Numbered from the stretch's first letter, positions 1 to 11,867 are shown. The stretch is DNA of 64,000 nt from Tricholoma matsutake (GCA_026075535.2 AP026550.1:1488001-1552000); one strand, 5' to 3'. The notes: generated from the letters alone by a model not told the origin. Numbers and translations: made by a program.

Positions 1-720
1 CTACAAAGCACTGCAAAGTGGTGCAAAGGAGTTCATGCAAATGCAAAGTAATTTTGAAGGGGATAGGAGATGTGGACGATGTTGAAAGGCAATAGTATAT
101 GACAACAATGATATGCAATAGTGGTGATAGACAATGTGGACAATATGCAATAGTTTTGAGAAGCTAATATGATGTTCAAAGAAGTTTGCATTGATTTGCA
201 GAACTTAGCACTAAGATGATTGGCTTAGACTAAAGAGTGAACCTCTTAAATCAACCGATATCAAAAGGGGACAATGATTCTTGTTCTTCAAAAGGTAGAT
301 AGTACAGAGTTATATAAGTTTTAGAGAGATAGTACCAAAAAAGGGAAAGTGGCCATGAGGTCAACATGAGGCTGAACATAAGGCAGTGAAGCTGAATCAC
401 AAAATAAATGAGAAATGATATGAGAGAGTCATAATATATCAAAGGGACTTGTCTTGTTGTTGTAATAAATCATGAAGTTATCACAAAACACCTCGTTGTG
501 TCCTAAACAATTGAATGCCTTGTCTCCATGTGTCCTGGGTGCTTGGGCTGCATCGGCTAAAGGTGTGGAGGCTGTGGTGCACATGTCCAAAGGTCGGTAG
601 GGTGAGGGAACAGCAGCCAGATACATTCAAAGTGTTACAAAGTAGTTCGAAGCATTGCAAAGTGATTCAAAGAGTTTTAAAGGCATTTTGTGGGTTCATA
701 GGTATTTGTACATGTTTGAA
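1..720. repeat. AT-rich degenerate repeat region, no gene
   Basis: The ends of this stretch (about 1-60 and 625-700) are built from loosely repeated GCAAAGTG/TTCAAAG-type words. No reading frame in it has recognisable protein motifs. I see no RNA gene or clear transposon terminus here. Confidence 0.4.
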
Positions 721-730
721 GCATTGGTAG

Positions 731-868
731 TGGAGACGTGCCAGGAGTCTCCTCTATAGCTAGGCCATGGATGCACGGATAGTGATAGGATGTGTGACTA
801 TGACAGGTGTGACTCTCTACTAACTACATGGTCATGTGACTACAAGAGTAGGTGTGCCGACACACTAC
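731..868. repeat. Dispersed repeat, copy A (empty insertion site)
   Basis: This segment is nearly identical to 4359-4450 joined to 5787-5840. Copy A is uninterrupted, and its CTCTACTA at 815-822 occurs once. In copy B the same 8 bases flank a 1.3-kb insertion. Copy A therefore shows the sequence before insertion. Confidence 0.8.
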
Positions 869-1345
869 TCCATCTGCCCACATCCAAAAAGGTGACATCC
901 TCATCACCACAGAAAGGAGAAAAGACAAAACAATAAGTAATAATAATATAGACAAAAGAACTCTATGGTTGATATTAAAATAAAGTAAAGAAGAACTCAG
1001 CAAGGTGGTGTCCATCCCAAAGCATGAAGAGCACAGCTTAGATCCACCAGTCAAGGGTCTTCATCCCAGTCAAGTTGTGGTACCATCATGTTCTGAGCAA
1101 CTCATGTTTGAGCCTGGGTACCTGATGGGATCATGACAGTAGGTTTTCCAGGTGCAATACCAGAAGGATGTTGACATGTAACAACATTGGGTCTTGAGTA
1201 AACAGCACTCCAGTCAATGGTATGAGTGCAAGATGGGTAGAATTGTTGAATGATAGGGATATGTTGACGTGAGCGGTGCTCTAACGTGACAAAGGGGTGA
1301 ATGGTAGCCGAGCATAACACAGAGAGATCTCACAGGGGTGGCTTG

Positions 1346-2172
1346 TAGTGTTTGCAGGTCCAGTCCATAGGACCGAAAAAAAGACTGAAACTGGACTGAA
1401 TTGGGCTGGAAATGACTGGACCAGAGGTCTATTTATGGACTGGTCTTTTGCAGTCCAGTTGCTGGTCTTTCATTTTAAAAGATATAGTAGGACCGATGAA
1501 AAACCAGTTAAAACCAGTTGCAACCAGTTTTTTGTCCCAAGGTGTGTTTGACCTTGCTCCCACACATATTTACTTCATTTTTGGTCCCTGGATCATCAAA
1601 AATGGTTAAGAATTGATTGAGATATGACCAAAAACATTTTTGTACAAGTATTTTGTTGTATCAGAGCATTGCTTAGTACCTGAGCTATGATTTTTTTTGT
1701 ACAGCTATAGGACATCATAAATATAACAACAACACACTGAACCATCTGTACCATGTGGTTTTATTGATTCAACAGCCCAAATGAGTTGTGACTACAAACT
1801 ACAAATTACAAATTACAAACCACAACTTGAATGCATGTCCTTTCGGTTTTGGCCATATCTCAGTCAAATCTTGGTGGAATTTCTTAAAAGTTAGACCAGT
1901 CTATGGGGAATTACAATATCTATCCATTAGTTTAATATATGTAAGGTATTGATTATAATTATTGAGATAAATATGGGTTATTTCCTATAAAAAGTTTTAC
2001 AACAAAAGACTGGTATGAACCAGTCTTTTTTTGGTCCATGGACCAATTAGGACCGGTCCTAAATGGTCCAGTTGCAGTCCCAAAATGTCTGGGTCAGTCC
2101 TAGACTGGTTGCGGTTGCCGGTTGTCCCATTTGGAAGTCAAAAACTGGACCAGACTGGACCTTTAAACACTA
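1346..2172. mobile_element. hAT-like non-autonomous DNA transposon (827 bp)
   Basis: The element starts TAGTGTTTGCAGGTCCAGTCC and ends in the inverted form (GGACCTTTAAACACTA). It is flanked by the perfect 8-bp direct repeat GTGGCTTG at 1338-1345 and 2173-2180. An 8-bp duplication with TAGTG-type inverted termini is characteristic of the hAT superfamily. Subterminal ACTGGTCC/GGACCAGT words are abundant at both ends. No transposase is encoded, so it must be mobilised in trans. Related termini occur at 4451, 12075, 50401/51194, 52665/53109 and 53792. Confidence 0.85.
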
Positions 2173-2336
2173 GTGGCTTGGACACAATGGGTATGGATTC
2201 AGCATCTTCTGCCCAGTCAAACTGTACCGGGGGTGGTATGGCTGTCAATGTTGGAGATGTTTGGGTAATGACAGGACCCATTGGTGGTGATTTGAGCATC
2301 TCATCATGTAGAAGCAAAGAGTGAGAGCCTTGGAAC

Positions 2337-4222
2337 TCACACTGAGGGTCTGCAATGATGGCAGGGGTTGAGAGTGTTGTCAGTCTGGGTATTGGGATCA
2401 ATGATATCTGTGTTATCCTTGGTCTGGGTGCAGGAGTCAATGTGGACAGTGGGTGTCAGTGACAGGGGTGTGGTGACATCGACGGGGGGCTGACAGAGTC
2501 TGTCCATTGACCAGACGACACTTTTTGACAAATGTATTTGCTCATCGTCTCGTGAATTGGCTTGCCAGGCTGTAGATAGTTGATCCTGGTTGCTTACTGC
2601 CTCACTAACAGTCTCCAGGGTGTCAGCGGCCATCTGGGTGCTAGACAGGGCCCAGGTTGTCATTCTGTGGATGGTTGCAATGGTTTTCATTGCCATTGTT
2701 GGCTGTGGCATGGCAGCAAAATGGCAGGGCTCAGGGCATGAACTGAGAGGCTGGGGACTGTGCTGGGGGACTGTAGATCAACTTGGCAGTGTGTGCCATT
2801 GTTTGCAAGGTGTTTGGGGCTGGTTTGGGGCAGGGGAAGGCATGGTGGTGGTGGTTAACGACAATGTTGGCATTGTTGATGGCAGTGACAATGTGGCTGA
2901 TGGGGGCCGTGTGGGCATCATCAACAGACATGGCAGCATTGGCCGGGAAGGGGGGGCTGGTAATGAGAGCAGTGGGCTCATCCTCAGTTTGGGTGACTGT
3001 CTTGATGGTGGTGGGGGAGGTAGGTGTCGTCTGGATGTCAATGTTGGTGGTGGTGATGGCATCAGTCTGGGTGCTAGAGTCATTCTGGGTAGTTAGTTTG
3101 GCCTCCTTCAATACTATGGCCTTCACAACTTCTGTTACAACCATCAGATGCCCTTTCTTGACTGGTACACAGTGGCCATAGCCATGTTTCCAGGTGTCCA
3201 TCTCCTTCAATCTGTCATCTTCCTCGCTCTTTTCCATCTCTTTGGTATGTCGTTGTGCCGATACACACATCCCAGGCCCATGTCCTTCCACTAGCCACTT
3301 CACTCTCTCTTCATGCTCTCCTAGCTGTATTCCCTGCTCTATTCCCTTTTGCTGACCATCTTTCCATTTTCTCTCCATCTCTTTGACACCTGTTTCTTTC
3401 CTGTTTTGTAGCCTTTGTCCATTCCTTTTGCATATTTGGCCTCTTGAGCTTCCTTCTCTTCTTCTTCTCTAAGCATCTTGAATATATTGTCATCTCTCGG
3501 CACACCATCTTCAAGTCCTCTCTCATACCCTTTGTCAAATCCATCATCTTCTCCTTCCTCATACCTCCTTTGTCCATTCTCAAGCTCCTTCCTCTTCTCC
3601 ATCTTCAATCCTTCCTCAAATCCTTTTTGCCATCCTTCAAGCTGTGCATCATCTAGAAGTTGCTGTACCTCCTCATGCATGTAAGTAAACGGCTGTGGTT
3701 GTGAGGATACATCATTTGTTGGTGACGTGGCTGTGGCTACAGCTTGTGACTCATCAGTTGCTGTGTTGGTAACTGTGTTTGCCGTAGCAGTTGCTATTGT
3801 AGTAGGTTGTGTAGCTGTGTATGAGCTTTCTTGTGCCATTTTGTCTGTGGGCTCAGCTGCCATAGTAAAGGCACTATGTGCTGATGTTGCTAGAGCTGCA
3901 GTAGTAACCATGCTAGGTGGCAACATTGTTGGTATGGCCATTGTTGGAGCTGTTGGAGCTGATGTGCTCAATGCTGTTTGTATGGTGTTTATGGCCGCTA
4001 TGCTTGCATTCATGTTGAATGCATTCTCATGCCACTTTTTTTTGTGGCTTCATTTGCCTTAACCTGGGCCTGGCATGCTGAGTGTGAGAACTGAGTGAAA
4101 GACTGAGAGACTGGTGCTGGTTCTGTGTAGCTGGTTCTGTGGTTCTGGTAACTGGTTCTGGTTCTGTGAGCTAAGAGCTGATTCTGTGAGATTAGGGCTA
4201 GGGACTCAAACTGGAGACTCAA
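2337..4222 (-). pseudogene. Degraded repeat-associated gene, function unknown
   Basis: Three minus-strand open stretches in different frames (4013-3339, 3378-2731, 2711-2337) overlap or abut as if one gene had been frameshifted. The upstream part is Ala/Thr/Ser-rich (4013 to about 3700). It is followed by a highly charged Lys/Glu/Gly segment with repeated EGLK, GFDKGYERG and KGYKTGK words, probably helical. The downstream parts contain repeated TQTD/TQTE motifs and a His run. I recognise no family. Position between hAT-like insertions and the low complexity suggest a transposon-carried or decayed gene rather than a host housekeeping gene. Confidence 0.35.
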
Positions 4223-4672
4223 GAGCTAGAGATTCTGAACGAAACTAGACGTAAAGTTGCATGTTGTGACATCACATGTGAGGCTGAAAAAAAGCAAGTG
4301 TGAACCAGAAGAAAGCAAAAGCAGTTGCATGTGTCCAATCACACTCTCATCACCAAGATGGAGATGTGCCAGGAGTCTCCTCTATAGCTAGGCCGTGGAT
4401 GCACAGATAGTGATAGGATGTGTGATTCCAACAGGCATGACTCTCTACTAGTGTTTTAAGGTTTGGTTTGGTCCAGTTTTTCAACCTCTGAGAGGGTAAC
4501 CGTAACCATGACTGGTCTAGACCAGCACCCCAAGTCAGTTGGACCATAACCAAACTGATTGAGACCGGTCCTATCAGTTCAGTTATGGTCCAAAAAACTG
4601 GTTTTGACTGGTTTTCCCCCCATTTTTTCACACTAACTAAATTTAATTATGTATACAAAATAAAATAAACAG

Positions 4673-4692
4673 GTGCGAGCAGTTGCTCACAG
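4673..4692. repeat. Tetraloop hairpin motif (family copy)
   Basis: GTGCGAGC, loop AGTT, GCTCACAG. It is one of about ten copies in this window of an 8-9 bp inverted repeat with a 4-base loop. Confidence 0.6.
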
Positions 4693-5219
4693 CGGTGCAG
4701 TGTAGCTACTTAGACAATGAAAAACAAAAGAGAACAAAAAAGTAAAAGAAAAAAGAACAGCCCCACCATCTCGCATTTGTAGCGAGGGTGGGGTCTTGCT
4801 GCCATTTGTTGGCCTGGTTCCCTCTGTTCATTGTTCCCTGCTGTTCATCACCTGTGCTGTTTGTCTTCATTCCCCACCATTCATCACCCACGCTGTTCAT
4901 CTTCTTTCCCTGCCATTCGTCACCCATGTTCATCTTCATTCCCCGTTCATCTTTGTTCCCCACTGTTTGTCACCCACGCTGTTTGTCTTCATTCCCTGCT
5001 ATTCATCGTTCCCCACCATCATTGTTCCCTGCCATTCATCATCTGTTGTTCATTGGCCTGGCCCCATTCATTGTTCCCTGCTATTCATCATCCATGCTAC
5101 CCATCATTGTCAGCACCTTTGTATCCCCCTACAAGCAGTGGCTCGCAGGCGGGGTGGTGGCACTGTGTGATGTGGCAGCTCCATGTTGTCATTGTCCAGA
5201 AATGGGGCACATTGCAACC

Positions 5220-5239
5220 CTGTGAGCAGAGGCTCACAG
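5220..5239. repeat. Tetraloop hairpin motif (perfect copy)
   Basis: CTGTGAGC, loop AGAG, GCTCACAG, with a perfect 8-bp stem. The downstream GCGGTGGC resembles the GGGTGG that follows other copies. Confidence 0.7.
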
Positions 5240-5343
5240 CGGTGGCATAGGGCACAGGTGGGGGTCGCAAGAAACTAAAAATAACAAATAGTAGTTAGTT
5301 CATTAGTAAAAGAAAGAAATCAAATAAAAGGAACATACCCAGA

Positions 5344-5377
5344 GGGCCCAAACAACGAATTAACGTTGTTTGGGCCC
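5344..5377. repeat. Palindrome with 14-bp arms
   Basis: GGGCCCAAACAACG, spacer AATTAA, CGTTGTTTGGGCCC. The arms match perfectly. It lies inside the hAT-like insertion. A similar GGGCCCAACAAAC word occurs near 15986. Confidence 0.8.
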
Positions 5378-5982
5378 CTGCTTTGTGTTTGTTGGAAGTT
5401 TGTGGTCATGGTGATGCAGCATCTCGCAAATGGTGCCACTTGGTGTAAACAAACACGTCAACACATGATGCAAAGAATGTGTACGTGTTTGTTTACTGTG
5501 AACAAACATGTACAACTACTACAACATATGTAAACCCCACCAATTTGCATGGCATCTCCCCTTGTAGTTAGCTTATTATATATCATATGTACATTAGTTT
5601 ATCATTTTATAGGCTATGTAATCTAAGTGTACAAAGACTGGTTACAACCAGTTCAAACCAGTTTTCTGACAGTTTTTGAATGGTTTTGAAATAATTTAAC
5701 CAGTAACCAAACTGCAGTTCGGTTACTCACTATTTTCAGAAAATTTAACCAGACTGAAGCATGGACCATGGTTCAGTCTGGTTCAGCTCTACTAACTACA
5801 TGGTCACGTGACTACAGGAGTAGGTGTGCCCACACACACTACTTCAGTGGGGAAGTGTGGCAGTGTGTCAGAATGTTCTCAGCACTCTAAGTAGACCTAT
5901 CAATGTACCACATCACCCCCACCACCACATCACTGCTAACACCCCCTCCCTCATAAATGATGCAGCACCCACCTCCCCTGCT

Positions 5983-5998
5983 ACAAGCCACTGCTTGT
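5983..5998. repeat. Tetraloop hairpin motif (covarying copy)
   Basis: ACAAGC, loop CACT, GCTTGT. Compared with CTGTGAGC/GCTCACAG, both arms have changed and pairing is preserved. A weaker copy lies at about 6064-6081. Confidence 0.5.
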
Positions 5999-6184
5999 GG
6001 GGGGGATTGCAGGTGTTAACAACAACATCATTGGACAATGATGCAGCACCCAGCCCAGCCCTCCAAGCCTGTGCTCGTAGGGTGGATTGCAGGTGCATTT
6101 TTTCTTTTATTAGTACTTTTGTTTTGTTTTTGTAGTTGGTATATATTTCTAATAGTACTAATAGTAATAAGTAGTAGTATTAAT

Positions 6185-6458
6185 TGTTGAAATTAATCCC
6201 AGTGATGCATGCTGTATACATGAGGCAATACATGCAGCATACGCATGTTACTGAGCTTACTGTGCATACATGCGGTAAACACACTCCTGAGTCATGTGAC
6301 ATCCTTATTATTATGTATATAAGGAGAACCTGTACCATAGTAGGAATACAGTGTTCTTACCTCTGCTAACCCTAGCTGTAAGTCTAAGTAAACCCCAGGT
6401 AGGTTGTAAGGAACGTGTTGTCTCTTCCACTGTGCAGCGTATATAGTCTGCTCCAACA
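6185..6458 (+). repeat. 5' LTR of copia element
   Basis: The LTR begins TGTTGAAATTAATCCC and ends CTGCTCCAACA, with TG...CA termini. It is about 98% identical to the 3' LTR at 11594-11867. The differences I counted are near 6243, 6262, 6282, 6413 and 6439, all transitions. Confidence 0.95.
6316..6323 (+). promoter_or_regulatory. Probable LTR TATA box
   Basis: TATATAAG sits about 130 bp into the 5' LTR, and the 3' LTR carries the same octamer. The position suits a promoter that starts genomic RNA within the LTR. This is inferred from sequence only. Confidence 0.55.
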
Positions 6459-6473
6459 GGTTATGGGCCCTGC
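6459..6473 (+). promoter_or_regulatory. Primer-binding site (half-tRNA type, initiator tRNA-Met)
   Basis: GGTTATGGGCCCTGC follows the LTR with no gap. Its complement is the anticodon arm and loop of initiator tRNA-Met (GCAGGGCUCAUAACC in yeast): 14 Watson-Crick pairs and one G-U. It does not match the 3' end of that tRNA. Priming from an internally cut initiator tRNA is known for Drosophila copia and yeast Ty5; its use here is inferred from complementarity. Confidence 0.7.
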
Positions 6474-6707
6474 TGGGCACATCGCAAACGCGCCTTAATT
6501 GGCTGCGAACGACGTTGACTTCATCGTCTCCAAATTATAACCTTGCGCTCTTCGTGAGCTGCATTGTGCTCCCTGTGAGCTGCACATAAAACCTAGGTTG
6601 ACTAGGGTTAACCACTCTGAAGGAGTGTTTTCTCCTGAGAACGTTAAACATGTTTTATTGAGTAAAAAGACTGATTGAGCACTTTTAACAGCTGCCACCA
6701 CAAAATC

Positions 6708-9700
6708 ATGTCTTCAACTCTTGAGAAACTCGTTCAAACTTTCGACGGATCAAATTACATTCAATGGGCTGACTCAATGAAGGCATGGCTCAGGTCTCAG
6801 GGCCTCTGGCAAATAACTAGCGGGGCGGAGCAAAAACCGCCCCCGGCGACGAACGCTACTTTGGTAGCGGATGCTAATGCCAAGCTCCAGACCTGGAGCA
6901 ACAAAAATGACCAGGCCATTGGTAGCCTAGTGCTCCGCCTGGCCCCCTCCATTCAGCAGCGTGCCAACTCAAAGGACACTGCTGAGGAGGTGTGGGATCT
7001 CATCCGCACTGATTATGGTGTGGACGGCCCCTCCCAAGTCTTCGCGGACTTTAGGTCCGCAATAGCGATCAAGATCCTGGCTGCGAACCCCGCACCAGAG
7101 ATTGCTAGAATGGCAGACAAATTTGAGCGCCTTATGGCTGCTAACGTCGCCATCCCCGAGCTAGTGCAAGCAATGATTCTACTTGCTGCGATGCCGCGCG
7201 AGTACGATTCCTTGTCCGCAACGGTCCTTAACACGACCGCTACTAGCGCCTTGACATTTAAACATGTCAAGGACTCCATTGTCGCTGAAGCCTCAAGGCG
7301 CACAGCAGTAGGAAAGCCCGCTGGCCAGCCTCAGGCCAACAAACTTTCTGCTGTTAAGCGCAAAGGGGGAAACCCCAAATGGCAGCCCAAAGAAGGGCAA
7401 AACAGCAACGGAGACTCGTCCCGAAAGCGTGGACGACGTGGGGACAGAAAGACTAAGGAGGAGAAGCCGAAGGATAAACATACCCACCTCGCCTCCAAAG
7501 CCTATACCACCATAAATGGTAATGGCACCATCATACCGCCGATGCCGCTTATACAGCGCATCGAAAGATGCAAACACACTCCCACAAGGGATCCTCGCCA
7601 CCGACCGCCTGCACAGGCATATACGGGTGCGGCCTCTACCTCTCGTTCAGTTTATGCCGAATATCAGCAAGCTCGAGACACCCTCGAGCAAATGCAACTT
7701 CCGCACAGCGCGAAAAATCTGCGACCGCTGGAAGAGCACCTGACGGTGCGAGAAGGAAAGAGAAGAAGGATAGAACCAGAACCCAAGTCTAGGATCGAGG
7801 AGGTAGAAGACGATACCGTCTCCCTCGGATCTGAACCTCCAGTGTCTGATGAGGAAGTGTGGAAAGCCATCGACGAAATGCTCGTCGATGAACCCCTTAA
7901 TACAGGGGCATATGATGACAGGTCAGTCCTTTTCCCTGCCACAAGCACTAAGATTAATATTCCTATGAATACAGCGAACTTTTCATGTGAAATTTTACCG
8001 CTATTAAATGTATCATGGAATTATTTAGATCTTAATATATGTGCTATGTGTGCAAAGGGAGATTGTAAGAAAGGTGCCGACTGGATCATGGATTCAGGCG
8101 CATCAAAACACTTCACTGGTGAAATAAAAGATTTCGCTTCTTACGAGCCTTTACCGAGAAAGGACTCTACCTTGGTCCAAACGGCCACTGGTACTACTCA
8201 TATAGTAGGAAAAGGAGCAGTCTTCATTAAACACCAGGTAGTATGTCATGGGAAGTCAGAGACATGTGAAACGCGGTTATACCCCATCTACTACATACCC
8301 GACATTAATACTCGATTGATGTCAATGGGGGTCTTTTTACAAGACGGAAGTGATGTGCGTGGTTCCTCCGCACACATTTCATTTATCAAGCATGGAAACC
8401 CAATCATGCATTGTGTCCCTCTAAGGAGGAATGACACGATCTATTGGGCTCGGACTCATATATTGAGCACCAAAAAGGTTAATGTCGCGACCATTTATGT
8501 CGCTGACTACTTGACTTGGCATAAGCGACTTGGACACCCATCCAAAGAGGTGCTAGGGAAAATGCCTAAAAGCACCATAAAATTCCCAAGGAATTTAATT
8601 ATTCCTAAAGACAAAATTATATGTCCAGGGTGTGCAGAAGGGAAAATGACCTCAAAATCTTTTCCCGAGTCAGACTCACGAGCTGACAAATCCTTTGAAT
8701 TAATACATTCCGACCTAAAGGAACTCCCGGTACTATTGTACCACAAACATAAATACTTCATTGTATTTCTGGATGACAAAACGTCACATATTTGGGTCCA
8801 ATGTCTCAGAAAGAAATCTGATGCTGCTGCAGCGATTAGACAATTTCAAGCGATGGCTAAAACCCAATATGGCGCTACAATCAAGCGCTGGCGTGTCGAT
8901 CCAGGGGGGGAGTTCAAGGATCGTGAGCTACAAAAACAGCTCAAGGACTTAGGCATCAAAATAGAGATGTCTGCACCCCACGTTCATCAACAGAATGGGC
9001 GCGCAGAGCGCGCCATAAGGACAATAATGGAAAAGTTGCAAACCTTGCGATTCACCGCTTGTCTACCACAATCATGGTGGGAATTTTGCATAGAACATGC
9101 AACACATTTATACAACCGAACCCCAATAAGGCACCTGAAATGGCTGACACCTTTTGAGGACCTGACAAAGGTCCGCCCAGATCTAAACAATCTGAAGGTC
9201 TTCGGTTGTGGTGCTTATGTCTATCTACCAAAGGAAAAACGTCCAACAACATTATCTCCTCGATCGGAGTTAATGACGTACCTTGGAGTAGAAGATGGCA
9301 TTAAAGCATATTGTTTCATGCGACAAAATGGCACAATATTCATTGGTGCCATGGCACTATTTGATGAAACGATGTTCCCATGCTGTCCCAGAGCTAAAAC
9401 TCCTGCCAAGACAGACCTTGGTGATTTTCCACCTCCAGAACCAGAAGATGACGACCACTCATCTGGAACGGATGGCGATGACCCTATACCGCCACAAAAT
9501 CCGCCCCTTCCTCCATCATTAGAAGATGATGATGATGATTTACCAAGCGAGCAAAAGGCGCATGACGATGCGACTAACGCTCCTCCTCCGCCGCCTCCAG
9601 TTAACACTGAGGACTTTCATCCAAGACGTGAAGATCAACAGGAATGGCAGCAATTGCCCCATCGATCAGGCAGGCAGAGGAAAATCCCAAACCGTCCCGG

Positions 9701-11561
9701 CAATACCTATGGAGAACAGCGACTCCCCTCTGACATAGAGAGAGACATTGCGCGTGATCGATATTGGAAGAAGTCTGTGGGTCAAGATTTGGATCATAAC
9801 CGAACATGACCACGACCTCAACAGCAAGAACCGGTTACTGGACCGAGTTCGGCACCCCACGAGAGTGTGCCCGATTCCAATAATCAAGAACATGATTACC
9901 CAATGGGGGAACCGGATGAAGCAGGTTATATTAAAAAGATAACCAAGGAAGGTGGAGATGAGCTTATCCGCTGGCTGTTATCAAAAGCAGTCATACCATC
10001 AAGCGGAAAAAGCCTAGTTCCAAACCAATTTCGTGATATTGCGCGCCTACCCCGGCAGCAGCAACTTGAGTGGAAACAGGCTTGTCGTGAAGAGTTAGAG
10101 GCTCTTCACAAGCGACAAGTCTATGATATCGTCGATCTTCCACATGATCGGAAAACGATCAAAAATAGATGGGTTTTCTCCGTGAAATCGGACGGAAGAA
10201 AACGAGCCAGACTCGTGGCCAAAGGCTTTTCACAAGTCGAAGGCGTTGACTTTGATGAGATTTTCTCACCAGTAGTCCGCTACGAGACCGTACGCCTCAT
10301 GTTTGCCCTTGCGTCTCTAGAAGGCATGTATATGACCGGTCTAGATGTAAAAACTGCATTTTTATATGGCAAACTTGATGAGGAGATCTATATGGATCAA
10401 CCCGAGGGTTTCAGACTCGAGGGTAAAGAGCGCAAAGTAATGCGCTTACGCCGAGCATTGTATGGCCTTAAACAGGCTTCACTAGCATGGTGGAAAGAGC
10501 TAGAGGCATTTATGCGCACCATTGGGTTTGTGCACGCCAGCTCCGATGCCGGCATCTTCATACACAAGGATCCTAAGACAGGCAGCATCATTATTGCGCT
10601 AGTCTATGTTGACAATGGCTTGTTCATGGGCAAGAACAAGAAACTTGTGGATGAAAAGAAGAATGCTTGCCTGAAGCATTGGGAGTGCCGTAGTACTGAA
10701 AAAGTCATGGAATTCTTAGGCATGCGCGTCACCCAGACCGCTACAAAAGTCAAACTCGATCAAACAGAATATCTCGCCAAAGTGCTCGAGAGGTTCAAGA
10801 TGACAAATGCCAAAGTTGCCCCCACTCCACTCCTGACTGGCTACAAACCATCGGAGAACACAGCGATGCCAAACGCGGCGCTTAGATCGAAATATCAGTC
10901 TGTGATCGGATCTTTATTGTATCTGATGCTCAGAACGTGACCTGATATTGCTTATGCGGTAATCAAGATGTCACAATTCTCGGCTAATCCTAGCCAAGAA
11001 CATCTAGACAAAGCAATGTACATAATGCGCTATCTGGTGGGAACCCAGAAGTACAGTATAGTCTATGATGGAGAGAAATCCGAGGGGCTGCAGGCCTTCA
11101 CAGATTCTGATTGGGCAGCTGACACTGTCAAGCGCCGATCTATAACGGGTTACTTTGCTACTCTGGCGAGTGGCATTGTGTGCTGGCAGTCCCGTTTACA
11201 AAAAACTGTAGCACTGTCATCCACAGAAGCCGAATATATGGCTCTCTCCGACACTTGTCAGCAGATAGTGTGGATAGAGTCCTTATTCCAGGAACTTGGA
11301 TATACACTGAAGCACGTACCAATCTGCGCTGATAATCAGGGATCCATCTTTATTGGATCAAATCCAGTTCAGGAAAGAAGGACCAAACATATAGACATTC
11401 GCTACCACTACACCCGCGAATGCATAGAAAATGACAAAGTCACAGTCGTTTTCATTCCTGGAAGTGATAATCTGGCTGACATGTTCACAAAGAACCTTGG
11501 CGCCGTCCTATTCAGGAAATTTAGAGACTCTCTCGGAATTACTTTCGAGATTCAAACTTAG
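6708..11561 (+). pseudogene. Copia gag-pol polyprotein, two in-frame stops
   Basis: The start is taken as the ATG at 6708 (MSSTLEKL); the open frame extends 33 bases upstream only by a non-ATG codon. Gag occupies roughly residues 1-270 and ends in a basic tail without a zinc knuckle. Protease has the DSGAS active site at about residue 462 (8091). Integrase has the HKRLGH...CPGC zinc motif (8518-8635) and an NGRAERA region with the catalytic Glu. RT has RWVFSVK and LDVKTAFLYG, but the catalytic box reads YVDN, with Asn at 10614-10616, instead of YVDD. RNase H has TDSDWAAD, STEAEYMAL and ADNQG. TGA stops at 9807-9809 and 10938-10940 are in frame; the second falls in the conserved TRPDIAYAV motif at the Arg, so CGA has become TGA. 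The polyprotein cannot be made in full and the RT would be dead. Confidence 0.93.
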
Positions 11562-11584
11562 CTGCTTAGAGCGCTGTACAGTTT

Positions 11585-11593
11585 GAGGGGGGG
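11585..11593 (+). other. Polypurine tract
   Basis: GAGGGGGGG lies directly before the 3' LTR, the normal place for plus-strand priming. Confidence 0.8.
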
Positions 11594-11867
11594 TGTTGAA
11601 ATTAATCCCAGTGATGCATGCTGTATACATGAGGCAATACATGCAGCATACACATGTTACTGAGCTTACTGCGCATACATGCGGTAAACACATTCCTGAG
11701 TCATGTGACATCCTTATTATTATGTATATAAGGAGAACCTGTACCATAGTAGGAATACAGTGTTCTTACCTCTGCTAACCCTAGCTGTAAGTCTAAGTAA
11801 ACCCCAGGTAGGTTGTAAGGAATGTGTTGTCTCTTCCACTGTGCAGCATATATAGTCTGCTCCAACA
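11594..11867 (+). repeat. 3' LTR of copia element
   Basis: Same 274-bp length as the 5' LTR, TG...CA ends, followed by the target duplication TTAAT (11868-11872). Confidence 0.95.

Larger units (their letters stand above)
4451..5786. mobile_element. hAT-like non-autonomous insertion (1336 bp)
   Basis: The insertion is bounded exactly by an 8-bp duplication, CTCTACTA, at 4443-4450 and 5787-5794; the empty site is at 815-822. The left end reads GTGTTTTAAGGTTTGG, the common left-terminal motif of the other hAT-like elements if the preceding TA is counted. The right end (GTCTGGTTCAG) is diverged and does not form a clean inverted repeat with it. The interior has degenerate tandem TTCCCTGCTGTTCATC-like units (about 4800-5110), hairpin motifs at 4673-4692 and 5220-5239, and a palindrome at 5344-5377. 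The open frames across 4788-5250 are products of the tandem repeat, not genes. Confidence 0.75.
4359..5840. repeat. Dispersed repeat, copy B, interrupted
   Basis: 4359-4450 plus 5787-5840 together match copy A (731-868). The interruption is the element at 4451-5786. Confidence 0.8.

Noticed and set aside
4788..5250. Overlapping Pro/Ser/Phe-rich open frames in three phases
   Set aside because: They come from a degenerate tandem TTCCCTGCTGTTCATC-type repeat without stops; no protein motif.
7013..9893. Several 60-130 codon frames opposite or out of frame with gag-pol
   Set aside because: Shadows of the copia coding frame.
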